A stretch of DNA of 64,000 nucleotides from contig UQST01000011.1 of assembly GCA_900543815.1 (NCBI GenBank), forward strand, positions 7,556 to 71,555, written 5' to 3'. Within the stretch, counting starts at the first letter, position 1, and every line of letters starts with the position of its first letter. Shown here one piece after another: positions 44,973-53,228 of the stretch. The translations under genes were made by a program, and so were the position numbers. Below the pieces are notes generated by a model. That model did no database searches and was not told the origin of the DNA. It saw only the letters and a list, made by a program, of their open reading frames with translations. The DNA is from an uncultured Prevotellaceae bacterium (GTDB lineage Bacteria; Bacteroidota; Bacteroidia; Bacteroidales; Bacteroidaceae).

Positions 44973-45037
44973 CAGTACCGCCGCGAGTGTATGTCAGGTG
45001 GTACTGGAGTTTTTCCTTGCTGGTACTGGCGTACCAG
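44973..45037 (-). terminator. Terminator-like hairpins after the DUF6078 gene
   Basis: Two inverted repeats share the core GGTACTG: CAGTACCGCC (44973-44982) with GGTGGTACTG (44997-45006), and a 7-bp stem with a TGGC loop at 45020-45037. On the minus strand the first is followed by ACTTTTCC. They lie within 100 bp of the DUF6078 stop and may end it. Confidence 0.5.
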
Positions 45038-45073
45038 CCCCCGTGACACTACAGTATCACCCAGATGGTACGC

Positions 45074-45508
45074 TCACAGGAGCCAGTTGACCTTATCCAC
45101 GTAGCCGTCAAACTCCATCGAGTCATCAGCTCCCACCCGCCGTAGCTGCTCCCTGATGATCTCCTGTTCCTCGGGTGTGAGCAGGATTTCACCACGCCTG
45201 CGCTTGTAATACTGGTTGCGTCCGAAGTGTAGGCAGAGTGTGGTCATGAAGCGGTCATACTGCTGGGGGTACATCTTCTTCTGGAATCCGGTGAAGCCCT
45301 TGGCAAACCGCATGGGCCGTGAGTCGGCATAGTGCGGACAGCTCTGGCTGGCTGTGCAGCGGGCAGGATTGAGCAGCCTCATGTACAGCTCCATCTCTTC
45401 CCTTCGCTCATAAGCCATCTGGTGCAGGCAGCGCTCTGCCATGGGGCAGGCATGATGTATGCATGCGGGGTAGCCCGCAGGTATGGTGTCGTGTAAGTTC
45501 TTGTCCAT
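45074..45508 (-). CDS. DUF6078-like cysteine-rich protein
   Basis: This 144-residue cytosolic-looking protein has cysteines at 16, 21, 27, 51 and 57 in its N-terminal third (PACIHHACPMAERC, CTASQSCPHY). A metal site is plausible. A basic middle (GRNQYYKRRRGEI) and an acidic end follow. I associate it with DUF6078, a Bacteroidales family of unknown function. The ATG at 45508 is preferred because a TATATTTG box lies 37 bp upstream; the longer frame (to 45583) crosses that promoter. Confidence 0.72.
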   Translation of the reverse strand: MDKNLHDTIPAGYPACIHHACPMAERCLHQMAYERREEMELYMRLLNPARCTASQSCPHYADSRPMRFAKGFTGFQKKMYPQQYDRFMTTLCLHFGRNQYYKRRRGEILLTPEEQEIIREQLRRVGADDSMEFDGYVDKVNWLL

Positions 45509-45544
45509 TATTTGGGGTTTAGAATGTAACTTCTGTTGGTACTG

Positions 45545-45552
45545 CAAATATA
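45545..45552 (-). promoter_or_regulatory. Promoter box of the DUF6078 gene
   Basis: TATATTTG on the minus strand fits TAnnTTTG. The spacing to the ATG is 37 bp. The -33 element is unclear. Confidence 0.55.
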
Positions 45553-45647
45553 CGGAAATTCTGTTGAAACCGGTTGGAGCCAAAGGGGGAAAAGACTGGC
45601 AGAGGCAATTAAATGGGGTTTTGTTGGTGTGGGAGTTTGGTTTTTCA

Positions 45648-45655
45648 TAAATTTG
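45648..45655 (+). promoter_or_regulatory. Promoter box of clpS-clpA-aat
   Basis: TAAATTTG fits TAnnTTTG and lies 30 bp before the clpS ATG, with GTTG as a poor -33 candidate at 45623-45626. Confidence 0.6.
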
Positions 45656-45685
45656 TGGCCGTAACCAAAACGTGACTTATACGCT

Positions 45686-45994
45686 ATGCCACAAGAGCAA
45701 TCCAATCTCAAGGAACGACAAAGGACAGACATCCGCGAGCCCAAGCGCTTCAAGGTGATTCTGCATAATGATGACTTCACCACGATGGACTTCGTGGTCA
45801 AGGTACTCAAGCAGGTATTCTTCCTCACGGGAGAAAGGGCCGAGGCGCTCATGATGAAGGTGCACAAGGAAGGAAAGGCGGTGGTGGGCCTATATACCTA
45901 TGATATAGCAGCGTCGAAAGCACGCCGTGTGAGCAATATGGCCCGCGAGGAAGGATTTCCCCTGCGTGTCACCATAGAACCCGAAGACAACTGA
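45686..45994 (+). CDS. clpS: ClpS adaptor of the N-degron pathway
   Basis: ClpS binds proteins that start with Leu, Phe, Tyr or Trp and delivers them to ClpAP. The core includes FKVILHNDDFTTMDFVV near 26-42 (the hydrophobic N-end pocket lies in LHNDD) and a helix ending MMKVHKEGKAVVG. Length is 102 residues. It is the first of three genes, 5 bp before clpA. Confidence 0.95.
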   Translation: MPQEQSNLKERQRTDIREPKRFKVILHNDDFTTMDFVVKVLKQVFFLTGERAEALMMKVHKEGKAVVGLYTYDIAASKARRVSNMAREEGFPLRVTIEPEDN

Positions 45995-45999
45995 CCGCC

Positions 46000-48210
46000 A
46001 TGCCGAATATCACTCAAACAGAAAGGGTAAACCGCCTGTTGGCGCAGACCTTGACTTATTGCAAGGCGTACAGGCATCAGTTCATCATGCCCGAACACCT
46101 GTTGCTGGCACTTGCCAATGACGAGGACTTCTGCCAGGTAATGGATGTGTGGGCAGACTCAGACGCTTTGCGCCTGCGTGTCAAGGAATTCCTTGACCGT
46201 CAGGAGGTGGTACCCGAGGACGTCGAATACAATCCCGAAACGTCTGAACAGATGTCGAAACTGATAGACTTTGCGCTTATGGAAGTGACCATGAGTAGTG
46301 CGAAGGCCATCGATGTGGCTCATCTGGTGGCAGCCATGCTGAAGCTGAAGGAGTCGTGGGCGGCTTATCTGCTCAAGGAATGTGCCGGCGGGGACGAGGG
46401 AGAATTCCTGAGCCTGCTGGTGAGCGAGGCGGAGGAGGATGACTATCTGGTTCCCGATGCCGAGGAACAGCAGTCTGGCAAGAAGGCCTGGAGGAAGCTG
46501 GTGACCAGCATGAACGATATGGCAGAGCGGCACACCCCACTCATCGGACGCGAGGAGGAACTTCAGCGCACCATACAGGTGCTGTGCAGGAGGGACAAGA
46601 ACAATCCTCTGCACGTGGGCGAACCGGGTGTGGGCAAGACGGCTATCGTATGGGGGCTGGCACGACTCATCGTGGAAGAGAAGGTGCCCGAGCGTCTGCG
46701 CGGAGCACATATCTACCAGCTGGATATGGGCACTCTGCTGGCAGGCACCCAGTTCCGTGGTGACTTCGAGAAAAGAATCAAGCAAGTGATGGATGGCATT
46801 ATGGATGAGGGTGATAACAATATCGTATATATCGACGAGATACACACCCTGGTGGGTGCAGGAGCCACGGGTGGAGGTGCGATGGATGCCTCCAACATGC
46901 TCAAGCCATATCTCGAGAGCGGGCGCATACGCTTCATCGGTTCCACCACCTACGAGGAGCTGAACCGCTACGTTGCCCGCTCCAAGGGTCTCACACGTCG
47001 CTTCCAGCAGATAGACATACAGGAGCCTTCGGCAGAGGAGGCCAAGAATATCCTGCGACAACTGCTTCCCCACTACGAGGAATTCCATGGTGTGCAGTAT
47101 GAGCAGGGGGCTGTGGATTTTGCCGTAGAGGCAAGTGCCCGCCACATCAACGACCGCTTCCTGCCCGACAAGGCCATCGACCTCATCGATGAAGCGGGTG
47201 CTGCCATGGAGATGGAGCACGACAAGCATCCCATCGGAAGGAAGGAGATAGCCGATGTGCTGTCGAAGACCTGCAAGGTGGATGCCCTTGCTGTGTCCGA
47301 CAAGGACGACTACGCGCAGCTGGAGAGCCTGTCGGCACGCATGCTCGCATGCATCTACGGACAGGATGAAGCCATCTGCCAGGTGGTGGAAGCCGTGCAG
47401 ATGTCGCGTGCGGGACTGCTTGATGACAACAAGCCACTGGCCTCGCTCCTCTTTGTAGGGCCTACTGGAGTGGGCAAGACAGAAGTTGCACGCACGCTGG
47501 CCAGAGAACTGGGTATCAGCCTGGTGCGCTTTGACATGAGCGAATATGCCGAGAAGCATGCGGTGGCCAAGTTGATAGGTTCGCCTGCGGGATATGTAGG
47601 GTACGAGGACGGAGGACTGCTCACCGATGCCATTCGCAAGTCGCCCAACTGTGTGCTGCTGCTCGACGAGATAGAGAAAGCCCATCAGGACATCTACAAC
47701 ATACTGCTGCAGGTGATGGACTATGCCCGACTGACCGACAACAAAGGACGGCAGGCCGACTTCAGAAATGTGGTGCTCATCATGACGAGCAACGCCGGAG
47801 CGCAGTTTGCAAGCCAAAGCGGCATAGGATTTGCGCACAACGTGAGCCGGGGAGAGGCGATGATGAAGCAGGTGAAGAAGACCTTCAAGCCCGAGTTTAT
47901 CAACCGTCTGTCGGGAACCGTAGTGTTCCACGACATGAACAAGCACATGGCCACACTCATCCTAAGGAAGAAGCTGCGCGAACTGGACGGCAAACTGGCG
48001 GCCAAGAAGGTGACCATGACGCTCACCGAAGAGGCTTTCGAGCATCTGCTCAAGGAAGGATTCATCCCCGAGTATGGTGCCCGCGAGATGGACAGAGTCA
48101 TCTCCCAGCGCCTCAAGCCGCTGCTTATGCGCGAGATACTGTTCGGTAGCCTGAGGAATGGAGGAGAAATAAAAATAGGATTGAAAGATGGCAGTTTATC
48201 AGTTGGATGA
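46000..48210 (+). CDS. clpA: ClpA unfoldase
   Basis: ClpA is the AAA+ chaperone that unfolds substrates for ClpP. At 736 residues it is full size. The N-domain (about 1-140) binds ClpS. The first AAA domain has GEPGVGKT at 207-214, followed by the unusual HVGEPG...AIVWGLA (most relatives have AIAEGLA). The second has GPTGVGKT at 487-494. clpP is not in the window. Its 3' end overlaps aat by 23 bp. Confidence 0.95.
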   Translation: MPNITQTERVNRLLAQTLTYCKAYRHQFIMPEHLLLALANDEDFCQVMDVWADSDALRLRVKEFLDRQEVVPEDVEYNPETSEQMSKLIDFALMEVTMSSAKAIDVAHLVAAMLKLKESWAAYLLKECAGGDEGEFLSLLVSEAEEDDYLVPDAEEQQSGKKAWRKLVTSMNDMAERHTPLIGREEELQRTIQVLCRRDKNNPLHVGEPGVGKTAIVWGLARLIVEEKVPERLRGAHIYQLDMGTLLAGTQFRGDFEKRIKQVMDGIMDEGDNNIVYIDEIHTLVGAGATGGGAMDASNMLKPYLESGRIRFIGSTTYEELNRYVARSKGLTRRFQQIDIQEPSAEEAKNILRQLLPHYEEFHGVQYEQGAVDFAVEASARHINDRFLPDKAIDLIDEAGAAMEMEHDKHPIGRKEIADVLSKTCKVDALAVSDKDDYAQLESLSARMLACIYGQDEAICQVVEAVQMSRAGLLDDNKPLASLLFVGPTGVGKTEVARTLARELGISLVRFDMSEYAEKHAVAKLIGSPAGYVGYEDGGLLTDAIRKSPNCVLLLDEIEKAHQDIYNILLQVMDYARLTDNKGRQADFRNVVLIMTSNAGAQFASQSGIGFAHNVSRGEAMMKQVKKTFKPEFINRLSGTVVFHDMNKHMATLILRKKLRELDGKLAAKKVTMTLTEEAFEHLLKEGFIPEYGAREMDRVISQRLKPLLMREILFGSLRNGGEIKIGLKDGSLSVG

Positions 48211-48937
48211 CGATTTGTGGTTCCCCGACCCACGCAATGGCGAGGAGAGCGGACTGGTGGCGATAGGCGGAGACCTGTCGGTGGAGCGCTTGGTATTGGC
48301 TTATTGCAACGGATTCTTCCCGTGGTATGCGTTCCGCAGCAGCCATGCGCCCCACTGGTATTGCCCGATGGACCGCTTTGTCATCTTCCCCGAGAAGATA
48401 CACATAAGCCATTCGATGAAGCAGCTTATGCGCCAGGGGAAGTATCACATTACGTTCAACCAGGCTTTTGAACATGTTCTCGAGGGCTGCGCAAGGAGCA
48501 ACGGGCGCTCAAGCGAAATGGGTGCCTGGCTCGGGCAGGACATGAAGAATGCCTACATGAAACTCCATGATGAGGGAGTGGCCGCAAGCCTGGAGGTGTG
48601 GGAACCGCAGAGCGAGGAGGCAGAAAAGGACAAATACCGGCTGGTGGGCGGACTCTATGGGGTGAGCCTGCGTAATGCGTTCTTCGGCGAAAGCATGTTC
48701 TCGCTCGTACCCAACGCCTCCAAACTCGCCCTCATCTGTCTGGCGAAGATTCTGGAGCAGACCGGCGGCCTGTTTATAGACTGCCAGTTTGAGACTCCCC
48801 ACCTGAAGTCGATGGGCGGAGAGCACATCTCCTATGACCGCTATATGGACATCCTCAACCGCCGTACTACATCTGAAAGTGCAGCACACGCACCTCAGCA
48901 TTCACAAACTGAACCACTTCCTGACACGGGCAATTGA
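48188..48937 (+). CDS. aat: Leucyl/phenylalanyl-tRNA-protein transferase
   Basis: Aat adds Leu or Phe to N-terminal Lys or Arg, creating substrates for ClpS. The FPDP segment near 13-16, FFPWY near 43-47, NGRSSEMGAWLG near 105-116, and GLYGVSLRNAFFGESMFS near 155 are conserved family blocks. Length is 249 residues. The last 20-25 residues (TSESAAHAPQHSQ) are low-complexity and overlap the histidine phosphatase on the other strand. With clpS and clpA it forms a complete N-degron delivery unit. Confidence 0.94.
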   Translation: MAVYQLDDDLWFPDPRNGEESGLVAIGGDLSVERLVLAYCNGFFPWYAFRSSHAPHWYCPMDRFVIFPEKIHISHSMKQLMRQGKYHITFNQAFEHVLEGCARSNGRSSEMGAWLGQDMKNAYMKLHDEGVAASLEVWEPQSEEAEKDKYRLVGGLYGVSLRNAFFGESMFSLVPNASKLALICLAKILEQTGGLFIDCQFETPHLKSMGGEHISYDRYMDILNRRTTSESAAHAPQHSQTEPLPDTGN

Positions 48938-49406
48938 GCTGGGCGGCAATGAGATTGCGTGCAAACTGTCCGTGGGTGACCACTATGACGGTATCGTTGG
49001 CATACTGCTCCCATAGCCGGAGCAATGCCAAACGTGCCCGTTGGTAGATTTCCTGTTCGCTTTCGGCACTTCCGTCGGGAAACACCCACTTGCCATCTAT
49101 CTTGTACTTGTCCTTTGCCTCGGCCAGAGAAAGGCCTGTGTAGTTGCCCCAATCACGTTCCCTCAGGATTTCCATGGGAATGACAGGCAGATGCAAGCAC
49201 TCTGCCAGGATGTGGGCTGAATCCATCGCCCGCTTCAGGTCGCTTGTCACGATGCACTTGAAATCCACCCCTTCCCCGGCGAGACGTTCTGCCGCACGCC
49301 TCACTTGCAACTTGCCCTCCTGGGTGAGCGTTCCAGGCAAATGTCCCTGAAGTATCCGCTCCAGGTTCTCCTCCGTCTGTCCGTGTCTGACTATATATAA
49401 TGTCAT
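48867..49406 (-). CDS. Histidine phosphatase family protein
   Basis: This 179-residue enzyme belongs to the phosphoglycerate mutase-like histidine phosphatase superfamily. The phospho-His motif YIVRHGQTEEN begins at residue 4 (H8), with TSDLKRAMDSA near 53-63 and TVIVVTHGQF near 146 as the second half of the site. It could be a CobC-like phosphatase, but no cobalamin genes adjoin. I start at 49406, 32 bp from the TAACTTTG box. Its 3' end overlaps aat by 71 bp. Confidence 0.88.
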   Translation of the reverse strand: MTLYIVRHGQTEENLERILQGHLPGTLTQEGKLQVRRAAERLAGEGVDFKCIVTSDLKRAMDSAHILAECLHLPVIPMEILRERDWGNYTGLSLAEAKDKYKIDGKWVFPDGSAESEQEIYQRARLALLRLWEQYANDTVIVVTHGQFARNLIAAQLNCPCQEVVQFVNAEVRVLHFQM

Positions 49407-49438
49407 GGGTTGTGATGTGTCTTGTATGTTGTTTCTCG

Positions 49439-49446
49439 CAAAGTTA
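49439..49446 (-). promoter_or_regulatory. Promoter box of the histidine phosphatase
   Basis: TAACTTTG on the minus strand, 32 bp from the ATG. It is divergent from the dnaB promoter at 49527-49534. Confidence 0.6.
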
Positions 49447-49526
49447 CGCATATTTAATCAATTTGCCGAGAAAAACAGCCCTTAGTTTTGTGGTGCGGCA
49501 AGCATGCTTTTTCCAAATTAAAAGCA

Positions 49527-49534
49527 TATCTTTG
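49527..49534 (+). promoter_or_regulatory. Promoter box of dnaB
   Basis: TATCTTTG fits TAnnTTTG, 30 bp upstream of the dnaB ATG. Confidence 0.6.
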
Positions 49535-49564
49535 CTCTCCGAAAGAGAGAAGCAAGGAAATAGC

Positions 49565-51121
49565 ATGCCTACACGAAGCAAGACGAAATCAGTAAAGATA
49601 GTAGAGGTTCCCAACGTGGACCAGTATGGGCACAAGCAGCCTCAAAGCCTTGATATGGAAGAGGCTGTGCTGGGTGCATTGATGATAGACCAGGAGGCTT
49701 ATGCCCTTGTGGCGGAAATCCTAAAGCCCGAGAGTTTCTACGACAAGAGGAATCAGTTGATATACAAAGCCATCCAGGAATTGAGCACAGAGCAGCGTCC
49801 CGTGGATATCATGACTGTTCAGGACCAGCTGGAGAGTAATGGCGAACTGGAGGAAGCAGGTGGCACTCCCTATATCATGCAGATAAACATGAAGATAGGC
49901 AGTAGTGCGCACATCGAGTATCATGCCCGCGTAATCGCTCAAAAGGCGTTGGCCCGCCAGCTGATAACCTTCAGCAGCTATGTGCAGACCTGTGCCTACG
50001 ACCCCACGATGGACGTGAAGGACTTGATGCAGGAGGCTGAAGCGCAGCTGTATGCCATCTCGCAGCAGAACATGAAGAAGGACTACACGCAGATTGACCC
50101 GGTCATCACGGACGTGTTCAACATGATCAACAAGGCTGCAGCACAGAAGGACGGCATGAGCGGCATTCCCACAGGCTTTGAGAAACTGGACAAGATCACT
50201 AACGGATGGCAGAAGAGTGACCTCATCATCATAGCAGCCCGTCCCTCAATGGGTAAGACAGCCTTCGCCCTCAGTATGATAAAACGAATGGCGGTGGATT
50301 ACAGAAGGCCCGTGGCAATCTTCAGTCTGGAGATGAGCAACCAGCAGCTCGTGCAGCGTCTGCTGGTGAACGTGACAGAGATATCGGGTGAGAAACTGCG
50401 TAGCGGACAGCTCCTGCCGCATGAGTGGGAGCAACTGGACCTGCGTTCAAGGCAACTTACAGGTGCGCCAATCTATGTGGATGATACTCCGGCCATTACC
50501 AACTACGAATTGATAACCAAAGCCCGCCGCCTGGTACGCGAGCATGGAGTGGAATGCATCATGATTGACTACCTGCAGCTAATGCATGCCAAGGGCCTGA
50601 ACATCAACAGCCGACAGGAGGAGGTGGCTGCTGTGAGCCAGTCGCTGAAGGGATTGGCCAAGGACCTCAACATTCCTGTTATCGCTCTTGCCCAGCTCAA
50701 CCGTGAAGGCGAGAAGCGTGAGGGATTTGACCAGAAGCGCCCGCTGCTGAGTGACTTGCGTGATTCGGGAAGTATCGAGCAGGATGCAGATATCGTGTGT
50801 TTTATCCATCGTCCTGAATACTATCGCCTGGACAAGGACGACCACGGAAATGACTGGCGCGGAAAAGCCATGTTCATCATAGCCAAGCACCGTAATGGTT
50901 CGGTGGGAGATATCAAGTTGGACTTCCAGAAGGAGTTCGCACGCTTTGCCGACGAGCAGCCTTCGGGCATTCCCAAGATGGGAGGAGCCGATGCAGGAGG
51001 CACTTTCTCGTCACCGCAGCTCTCGGATGAGGAACTCCAGCAACAGGAGAATCTGGCCAATCAGATGATGGGAAGCGACCCCTTTGCCAGCCTGAGTCCA
51101 GACGACGAACCGCCATTCTAA
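49565..51121 (+). CDS. dnaB: Replicative DNA helicase
   Basis: DnaB is the hexameric fork helicase. The N-terminal domain begins around QSLDMEEAVLGALMID and the RecA-like C-domain has Walker A RPSMGKTAF near 225, then CIMIDYLQLMH and LRDSGSIEQDAD (arginine-finger region). Length is 518 residues. The frame is open to 49400, but the upstream part crosses the promoter, so I use 49565. The acidic tail (DDEPPF) is typical of the family in Bacteroidetes. Confidence 0.96.
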   Translation: MPTRSKTKSVKIVEVPNVDQYGHKQPQSLDMEEAVLGALMIDQEAYALVAEILKPESFYDKRNQLIYKAIQELSTEQRPVDIMTVQDQLESNGELEEAGGTPYIMQINMKIGSSAHIEYHARVIAQKALARQLITFSSYVQTCAYDPTMDVKDLMQEAEAQLYAISQQNMKKDYTQIDPVITDVFNMINKAAAQKDGMSGIPTGFEKLDKITNGWQKSDLIIIAARPSMGKTAFALSMIKRMAVDYRRPVAIFSLEMSNQQLVQRLLVNVTEISGEKLRSGQLLPHEWEQLDLRSRQLTGAPIYVDDTPAITNYELITKARRLVREHGVECIMIDYLQLMHAKGLNINSRQEEVAAVSQSLKGLAKDLNIPVIALAQLNREGEKREGFDQKRPLLSDLRDSGSIEQDADIVCFIHRPEYYRLDKDDHGNDWRGKAMFIIAKHRNGSVGDIKLDFQKEFARFADEQPSGIPKMGGADAGGTFSSPQLSDEELQQQENLANQMMGSDPFASLSPDDEPPF

Positions 51122-51156
51122 AGCAGAACTCAAGCTTCGTTACATATAAAGCAGCA

Positions 51157-51230
51157 GAACAGACTTCGTGTTTCAGCGGAACAGCCAACGGGTTCAGGCA
51201 AAACAGCCTGTCCATTTGGGCGAAACAACC
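51157..51230 (+). repeat. Tandem array, TTTGGGCGAAACA-type unit, exact 22-bp period
   Basis: The six-base anchors GAACAG (51157), GAACAG (51179), AAACAG (51201) and AAACAA (51223) are each 22 bp apart. They are preceded by TTTCAGCG, GTTCAGGC and TTTGGGCG. The exact TTTGGGCGAAACA recurs in the array at 9521-9620, in the same orientation. Confidence 0.78.
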
Positions 51231-51442
51231 GGCAAAGTCTGTCCTGCTGCTTTTCTGTTGAAAGAGGGTGGACAAAGAAGGGAAGAAGAACAGAATTATT
51301 GACGAAACCAGCTTCGTCCAGCGGGCAAAAACACTTCGCCCATAGAGCAAATTGAATGGCTGGGAAAGCCCACCGAGGTGACTCGACGAAAACCAAGTGC
51401 TAAAACATGCTAACGGGAGGTGCTGATTGCAGAATTTTGTTG

Positions 51443-51450
51443 TATCTTTG
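51443..51450 (+). promoter_or_regulatory. Promoter box of pfp
   Basis: TATCTTTG fits TAnnTTTG, 34 bp upstream of the pfp ATG. Confidence 0.65.
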
Positions 51451-51484
51451 CACGGCAATTTATAAATATTTTAATTAACACAAT

Positions 51485-53131
51485 ATGATTAAAAGTGCAT
51501 TGCAGGTGGCAAGAGCCGCCTATCAGCCCAAACTCCCCCAGGCTCTGAAGGGCGCTGTGGTAGCAGTTGAGGGCGCTGCCACACAGAGTGTAGGCAACCA
51601 GGAGGAAATCAAGGCTATGTTCCCCAACACTTACGGTATGCCCGTCATCACCTTCGAGGCTGGTGAGCAGAAGCCCATGGAGGCTTTCAACGTGGGTATC
51701 ATCCTCTCTGGCGGTCAGGCTCCTGGCGGTCACAACGTGATAAGCGGCCTCTATGACGGTGTGAAGAGCCTGAACCCCAACAGCAAGCTGTATGGTTTCC
51801 TGATGGGTCCTGGCGGCTTGGTTGACCACAAGTATGTGGAGTTCAACGACGAGTTCATCAATGAGTACCGCAATACAGGCGGCTTCGATATTATCGGTTC
51901 TGGCCGTACCAAGCTGGAGAAAGAGGCTCAGTTTGAGAGCGGTATCGAGATCCTGCGCGAGCTGGGCATCAAGGCTCTGGTAATCATCGGCGGTGACGAC
52001 TCCAACACCAACGCTTGCGTGCTGGCCGAGTATTATGCTGCCAAGAAGTATGGCGTACAGGTAATCGGTTGTCCCAAGACTATCGACGGCGACCTGAAGA
52101 ACGACCAGATCGAGACAAGCTTCGGTTTCGATACAGCCTGCAAGACTTACAGCGAGCTGATTGGCAACATCCAGCGCGACTGCAACAGTGCCCGCAAGTA
52201 CTGGCACTTCATCAAACTGATGGGCCGCTCGGCTTCTCACATCGCTCTGGAGTGCGCTCTGCAGACACAGCCCAACGTATGTCTGGTATCAGAGGAGGTG
52301 GAGCAGAAGAATATGTCACTGGATGATGTGGTAACCTATATCGCCAACATCGTGGCTGCACGTGCAGCCGAGGGCAACAACTTCGGTACTGTCCTGATTC
52401 CCGAAGGCCTTATTGAGTTCATCCCTGCCATCAAGAAGCTCATCGCAGAACTGAATGAGGTGCTCACCGATCCCGCAACAGGCGAGAGCCGCGAGTTTGC
52501 CAACGCCGAGGAGCAGATTGCTTTCGTGAAGAGCAATATCGCCCCCGAGAACCTGGCTATCCTGGAGTCTTTGCCCGCCGACGTGGCTCGTCAGCTTTGC
52601 CTTGACCGTGACCCTCACGGAAACGTTCAGGTGTCTCTCATCGAGACAGAGAAGCTGCTCAGCCGTATGGTTGCTACCAAGCTCGATGCATGGAAGAAGG
52701 AGGGCAAGTTCAACGGTAAGTTCAGCGCCCAGCACCACTTCTTCGGTTACGAGGGCCGCTGTGCAGCTCCCTCTAACTACGATGCCGACTACTGCTACAG
52801 CCTGGGGTACAACGCAAGCCGACTGATTGCCAACGGCAAGACTGGCTATATGTCTATCATCAAGAACACCACAGCTCCTGCTGCTGAGTGGATTGCCGGT
52901 GGTGTGCCCATCACCATGATGATGAACATGGAGCGCCGTAACGGTGCCATGAAGCCCGTTATCCGCAAGGCTCTGGTTGAGCTGGACGGCGCACCCTTCA
53001 AGTTCTTCGCCGCTCATCGTGAGGAGTGGGCCAAGAACACATGCTACGTTTATCCCGGTCCCATCCAGTATTGGGGTCCCACAGAGGTGTGCGACCAGTG
53101 CACCAAGACTCTGGCTCTGGAGAAGGAGTAA
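51485..53131 (+). CDS. pfp: Pyrophosphate-dependent phosphofructokinase
   Basis: This glycolytic enzyme phosphorylates fructose 6-phosphate with PPi, reversibly. It is a long-form PFP (548 residues) with GGDDSNTNA near 160-168 (the D after GGD marks PPi instead of ATP use), CPKTIDGDLKN near 196-206, and MGRSASHIAL near 248-257. Codon choice is markedly uniform (GCT, GGT, GTA; few rare codons), which fits high expression. A strong terminator follows. Confidence 0.95.
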   Translation: MIKSALQVARAAYQPKLPQALKGAVVAVEGAATQSVGNQEEIKAMFPNTYGMPVITFEAGEQKPMEAFNVGIILSGGQAPGGHNVISGLYDGVKSLNPNSKLYGFLMGPGGLVDHKYVEFNDEFINEYRNTGGFDIIGSGRTKLEKEAQFESGIEILRELGIKALVIIGGDDSNTNACVLAEYYAAKKYGVQVIGCPKTIDGDLKNDQIETSFGFDTACKTYSELIGNIQRDCNSARKYWHFIKLMGRSASHIALECALQTQPNVCLVSEEVEQKNMSLDDVVTYIANIVAARAAEGNNFGTVLIPEGLIEFIPAIKKLIAELNEVLTDPATGESREFANAEEQIAFVKSNIAPENLAILESLPADVARQLCLDRDPHGNVQVSLIETEKLLSRMVATKLDAWKKEGKFNGKFSAQHHFFGYEGRCAAPSNYDADYCYSLGYNASRLIANGKTGYMSIIKNTTAPAAEWIAGGVPITMMMNMERRNGAMKPVIRKALVELDGAPFKFFAAHREEWAKNTCYVYPGPIQYWGPTEVCDQCTKTLALEKE

Positions 53132-53143
53132 GATAACTCTCCT

Positions 53144-53190
53144 GCAATCCTCTCCTGTGGTGAACAGCCACGGAGAGGATTGCTCTTTTT
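53144..53190 (+). terminator. Terminator after pfp
   Basis: A 16-bp stem with one bulge (53144-53160 with 53167-53183) is followed by TCTTTTTG. It lies 12 bp past the pfp stop. Confidence 0.9.
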
Positions 53191-53228
53191 GTAAAAAGAC
53201 AACAAAGAAACAATAACAGACCACTCTG

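Larger units (their letters stand above)
51122..51484. other. 363-bp gene-free region between dnaB and pfp
   Basis: This gap holds a 22-bp-period repeat array (51157-51230), further weak repeat-like segments (about 51299-51345), and the pfp promoter box at 51443-51450. Minus-strand open frames here are repeat-derived. Confidence 0.7.

Noticed and set aside
46159..47946. A minus-strand open frame of nearly 600 codons opposite clpA
   Set aside because: The plus strand has two full AAA modules; the opposite frame is His/Leu-rich and has no motif. It is a shadow of the GC-rich codon usage.
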